DNA from: Halichoerus grypus
Lineage: Eukaryota > Chordata > Mammalia > Carnivora > Phocidae
NCBI RefSeq assembly: GCF_964656455.1
Contig: NC_135714.1
Coordinates: 56,755,850 to 56,819,849 of the forward strand
DNA length: 64,000 bases
Reading direction: 5' to 3'
Shown: positions 60,286-64,000 of the stretch, in pieces
Layout: every line of letters starts with the position of its first letter
Numbering within the stretch: the stretch's first letter is position 1
Notes under the pieces: model-generated
Databases searched by the model: none
What the model was told of the DNA's origin: nothing
The model's input: the letters and a program-made list of their open reading frames with translations, nothing else
Program-made: the position numbers and the translations under genes

Positions 60286-61660
60286 TGTTATTACATTTCT
60301 GATCCAGTTTCATTGTTTTACTGTGACTAGCTATCTAACCAAGCATTATTTCTACTATATACTAGTGCATCTTTGCTGTAATTACAAAAAATTTTAACTA
60401 AACTTATTTTTGTTGCTATCTAAGATCTTAGACAAAGTTAAAGAAAATGTCCACTCTTTTAATAATTCAAATCCTTTATTATGTCCTACTAATCAATGCT
60501 TAAGGTATATACTTGCTTAAATTTAAATAAAATTTCATAATAATCTTAAGGTTTTATTGTTAATTATGGATGTTTAGTACACAGTGATTTTAAAATTGAC
60601 TTCTGACTACAGTTTGCCTTTCCTTGTGCTATTCTAAGTTTCTTAACCAACCAACAGGTCATAATTTTCAGGGTTCAACCAGACTATTGATCAGTAGATA
60701 ACATGAAATATCATATTTACATGAGGGTTGCAGCCTTTAACACTTGCATAATTGAAATTTTGCAAAATGTGAGCTTAATCATAAGTATAATCGATATTTG
60801 TGTTTTTCAGTTAAATTGGTATTGCCATGTGTCAGGAGCATAAACACAGCTGGAAACCTAAATTCAAGATGAATTTTTCATTTGCGGGAATTTGTATTAT
60901 TTCAAATCTTAGGTATAAAACAAAATTAAGATTTTCATAGCATACTATATCAAAATTTAAAGATTCAAATAAGCACAAAATGCAAACATATTTTGCTTAA
61001 AATGATTTTACTACCTAAATTATTTGTCTTCTGCTCTTTTGCTAATGTTTTAAAGCCACCAAACCATTTTTAGTTCTTGTTTACTTGTTCAGTAGTTCCA
61101 ATTAGAATTCTTGACTGAAACCTAGACATGCATCTGTGTATTACTCAGAGTTCTTTTGGTAGCTACGTTAGAAACTCAGCTTGAAATTTCTGTGTAAAAA
61201 GAATTTGTTGAAAGTATATGGGAGTATCTCCTATAACCAAAGGAAGGTATTGGGGCAGGTAGATTCCAAGGAAAACTTAAAAAAAGAAAAAAAGAAAAAA
61301 AAAGGACTTGAAAGGATGTGAACCTCCTCTAAGACCCTCTGTCTCTTTGGCATTGGTCCATAAAATATTCTGTATGAATTTTTTTTTTTGTACTCTAGAT
61401 TGCTTCTTCTAGAAGGATGGTAGGAACTGAGTCACTCAAAGCTCCCAAGCCTTCTATTTCATGATCCCTAATAATTTGACTGGCATTGACTCTTAACACA
61501 AACTTAAGTTAAACAAAAGAAAACTGAAGAAATAGTTGTAACTGGACTGGCCTGCTTCAGATACCCACTTTGTATCACTTAGCTGGGTCAGGAGAGAAGA
61601 TTCCTTGTATCAGAAATATAGCCAGTCTCTAGATATAAAGAGATAAATAACTTTTTTTAA
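60286..61660. other. Unassigned AT-rich sequence
   Basis: Nothing recognised over 1.4 kb apart from an AAAG-rich tract near 61275-61305. Confidence 0.4.
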
Positions 61661-61800
61661 AAAAAGGCCTACTGTATGTCAGATATTATACAAAGACTAT
61701 TAGATATTTTCTAATCCTCAAAACTATCCTTTGGATCTTTTATAAATGAAGGTGTTGAGATTATTAAAGTTAGGTGGCTAGTCTAAAGAACTATGACTTT
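61661..61800 (+). repeat. MIR-like fragment
   Basis: 'ggcctactgtatgtcagatattatacaaagactattagatattttctaatcctcaaaactatcctttgg...' follows the MIR 5'-core pattern. Confidence 0.5.
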
Positions 61801-63149
61801 CCTGTATTTTGATTATACTGATGGCCCCAGTGAAAGTCCTCCTTATATCCAGTCCTGTTGCTTTTATAACTTTGTATTCCCTCCCTTCTCTGACTCTGGA
61901 ATGGTCTGTGACTTGGCCAATAAAATATGGCAGAGGTAGCTTATGCTAATTCTGAGACTATGTATACTTCTGCTGCTTCTCTGACTCAAATGAGCTTGGC
62001 CATTACTGTACCTCAACCTTGCCATAGGAACATGCCTGATCTAGCTTGCTTGAGGGATGTAAGAGACACATGGAGTCCAGTCCATGGCCTAGACATACCT
62101 GTGTGTCCCAGATTGAATCATGTGTCTCGATTCTCACATAAGCTGTGACTAATGTTAGGCTCTGAGAAACACCCTTGTGACCACTGGTCTCAACAAGGCA
62201 ATGGTCTCCATTCAACAGAGTGCTCAGGAGAAAGACTGGCACTCTGTATGATATGGGCCCTTTGGGTGACCCCTAATACGGAGGAGAGCGGTTACCATGT
62301 GGCATGCTGAGGTCCACACACCTCACTAGGATGGCTCCCTAGGACCCTACAAAATAATTCTGTTGCTGCTACTGCCTATTTCTCTGTTGCCAAAACAAAC
62401 AAACAAAAAACACATCCTCAGGGTTATAGAGGAAAAATACCCACTCACGGTATACCCATGGCTCACCCAAGGGGTTAATTAAACCCAATTTAAATCTTAG
62501 ATCCTTAAAACCACTAAAGCCACTATTGCTATGGGTGACCTCTAATCCTGGTGATAATGATTAGGATTTTCTGGAAAAAGAAACTAATGTAAGTAGGTGG
62601 AGAGGATCTCCTCTTCTACCCCAAGTATATCCAATAGACAGCAAAAACAAAATAAAAATGATAAAACAAAAATTAAACAAGAACAAACCTAACTCAGATA
62701 TAGAGAGAAGCAAAACCTGAAACAAATTTGAAATTTGACCCAATTGGAAAGCCAAAATTTACTAAACGAATTTATCAACAAAAAGTGCGAAATAGCCTTT
62801 GTGCCTCTCTATAATCCAAATTAACTTTAATATCTGATGAAATATAGTAATTGGCAAATCTTTATCAATACTTTATCAAATTAGTTACACTTTGGGATTG
62901 CACTAAATTTAAACACAATAATCCGTATGGTTTTAGGGGATTTATGAAACATAAAATAGGTATACCTCACCTTAATGATCCTCTATCAGAATTCTTGCTT
63001 TGCCTAAATTATCCATTGTCTTAAAATATCCCATAGCAAGCATGGAATTTCTGACCTATTGAAATAAAAATTACTTTAAGTCTCTGGCACTTAGAATTGG
63101 TTTGACAAAAGGGACTCCATGGATCTTCCTAACCAGTTAAAATAGTTAA
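61801..63149. other. Unassigned; possibly upstream part of an old retroviral element
   Basis: A segment at 61870-62160 ('ctgtgacttggccaataaaatatggcagaggtagc') resembles an LTR-type mammalian repeat. From about 62350 on, the sequence may belong to the same retroelement as the pol fragment to the right, but I see no diagnostic motif. Confidence 0.3.
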
Positions 63150-64000
63150 TATAGCTCAATATAAGTAAAAATGGGGCCCTCAAGGATTAAAGGCCATTAT
63201 TTAAGAGCTATTCAGAGAATGGGTGATTATTTTCAGTGTTTCTTTATTTAATAGTCCAATTTGACCTGTTCTTAAACCTAAAGCCAATGAATGCCACCTC
63301 ACAGTAGATTACCATGACCTTAATGCTTAATTATTGAAATTACTGATTCATCCAATCAGCAACTGGTAAATACCTTGTAGCCATAGATTTTGGCTAATAT
63401 CTATTTAGTGTCCATTTTAATAGCCTCTCAGCTGCAGTTGACCTTTACTTCTGAAGGAACACAAAAGAGCTTTACCATGGGGTATATCAATAGCTCCACC
63501 ATCACACACAGTTTTTGCAGGCAGAATTTAAAACTTGTCCGACTTTCTCCAAGGAGCACAGGCATGGCATTATACTGTTAACATCCTCCCCCAGCGACAT
63601 TCATTTGAAACACGTGATCAGTATTCACAAAATGTTTGAAAAAGAATAGATCATTGCCACACATGAAGTACAAGGTCGTGGCTACCTCAGAGGTACAAAC
63701 CTCTTGGCATGATTGGATTATTCAGAGGCTACTCCATTCCATTCCTGATGCTGTCAAAAAAAACAACTATTGACACTTTCAGTACAGACAACATTAAAAT
63801 AATTCCAGCATGTTTTAGGCCTTTTGGATTCTGGAGGTAATGTAATCCTTACTTATACATTTTATTTAGCTCATTTATGTTGTTACTTGTAAATTGGACA
63901 ACTTTGAATGGGGCTCCCTAGAACAAAAGGCTCTAGAATCTGACCACATAGCAATACAACAATGTCCTTCAGAGACTCTTGCATTGTAGAGCTTTTAGCA
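63150..64000 (+). mobile_element. Decayed endogenous retrovirus pol (reverse transcriptase) fragment
   Basis: Translated in shifting frames, the plus strand gives an ordered series of retroviral reverse-transcriptase blocks. There is a stretch with NSPI followed by LTVDYHDLN (about 63240-63330), a VAIDF-like block (about 63380), FTSEGTQKSFTMGYINSSTI (about 63445-63505), then a segment where functional enzymes carry the YxDD catalytic motif and this copy has YTVN (about 63570-63580). A connection-region block resembling LGL-(x)-SGG follows near 63815-63835. Stops and frameshifts lie between all blocks and the catalytic aspartates are lost, so it cannot encode an active enzyme. The element continues beyond the window. 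The ERV class is not resolved. Confidence 0.72.

Overview
This window is nuclear DNA of a placental mammal from the order Carnivora, most likely a caniform (dog, bear, seal or mustelid side). The main evidence is about 22 tRNA-derived Can-SINE (SINEC) copies with the typical '...cctgggtggctcag...' head and (CT)n/AAATAAATAAA tail, together with carnivore-type LINE-1 sequence. The species cannot be resolved from these repeats alone. The window reads as an intergenic or deep-intronic, AT-rich, repeat-dominated stretch. I see no complete functional protein-coding gene, no tRNA, rRNA or other RNA gene, and no CpG island. The one possible host coding feature is a signal-peptide-like exon with a splice donor near 1.8 kb (minus strand).

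Layout. 1-11 kb: dense Can-SINEs, an MIR, a 5'-truncated LINE-1 on the minus strand (6.3-8.5 kb) and unassigned unique sequence. 11.3-12.4 kb: a Tigger-like DNA transposon fossil, a SINE and an MLT1-like LTR. 12.4-22.4 kb: a deep nest of insertions. An old antisense LINE-1 was entered by a younger plus-strand LINE-1, which in turn received two Can-SINEs and a processed GAPDH pseudogene. The 3' end of this younger LINE-1, with about 0.9 kb of downstream flank, has been inverted, so its tail now lies on the opposite strand at 20.15-20.75 kb. 22.5-36 kb: mostly unique sequence with scattered MIR and L2 relics, an ERVL-like LTR end near 30.2 kb and a tiny 54-bp LINE-1 insertion at 29.24 kb. 36.3-41 kb: LTR-like sequence holding LINE-1 3' ends nested one inside the other, then a 3.3-kb minus-strand LINE-1. 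41-48 kb: a hAT/MER1-like fossil, a clean ERV1-type solo LTR (42.3-42.8 kb), old LINE-1 3' UTR, MER5-like elements and an MLT1-like LTR. 48-64 kb: more SINEs, MaLR-type LTRs, old LINE-1 and L2, ending in a decayed endogenous retroviral pol fragment that runs off the right edge.

The parts do not form a pathway; what can be read is a history of insertions. The best-supported new observation is the roughly 1.5-kb inversion with one breakpoint inside a LINE-1. Four independent signs support it: both LINE-1 pieces break at the same ORF2 position, a short inverted duplication lies at the two junctions, the LINE-1 target-site duplication is found in inverted orientation, and re-inverting the segment makes the surrounding old LINE-1 collinear again. 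The GAPDH retrocopy is also notable because its 333-codon frame is open although the start codon and the poly(A) signal are lost. Family names for ancient repeats rest on recalled consensus motifs, not on a database search.
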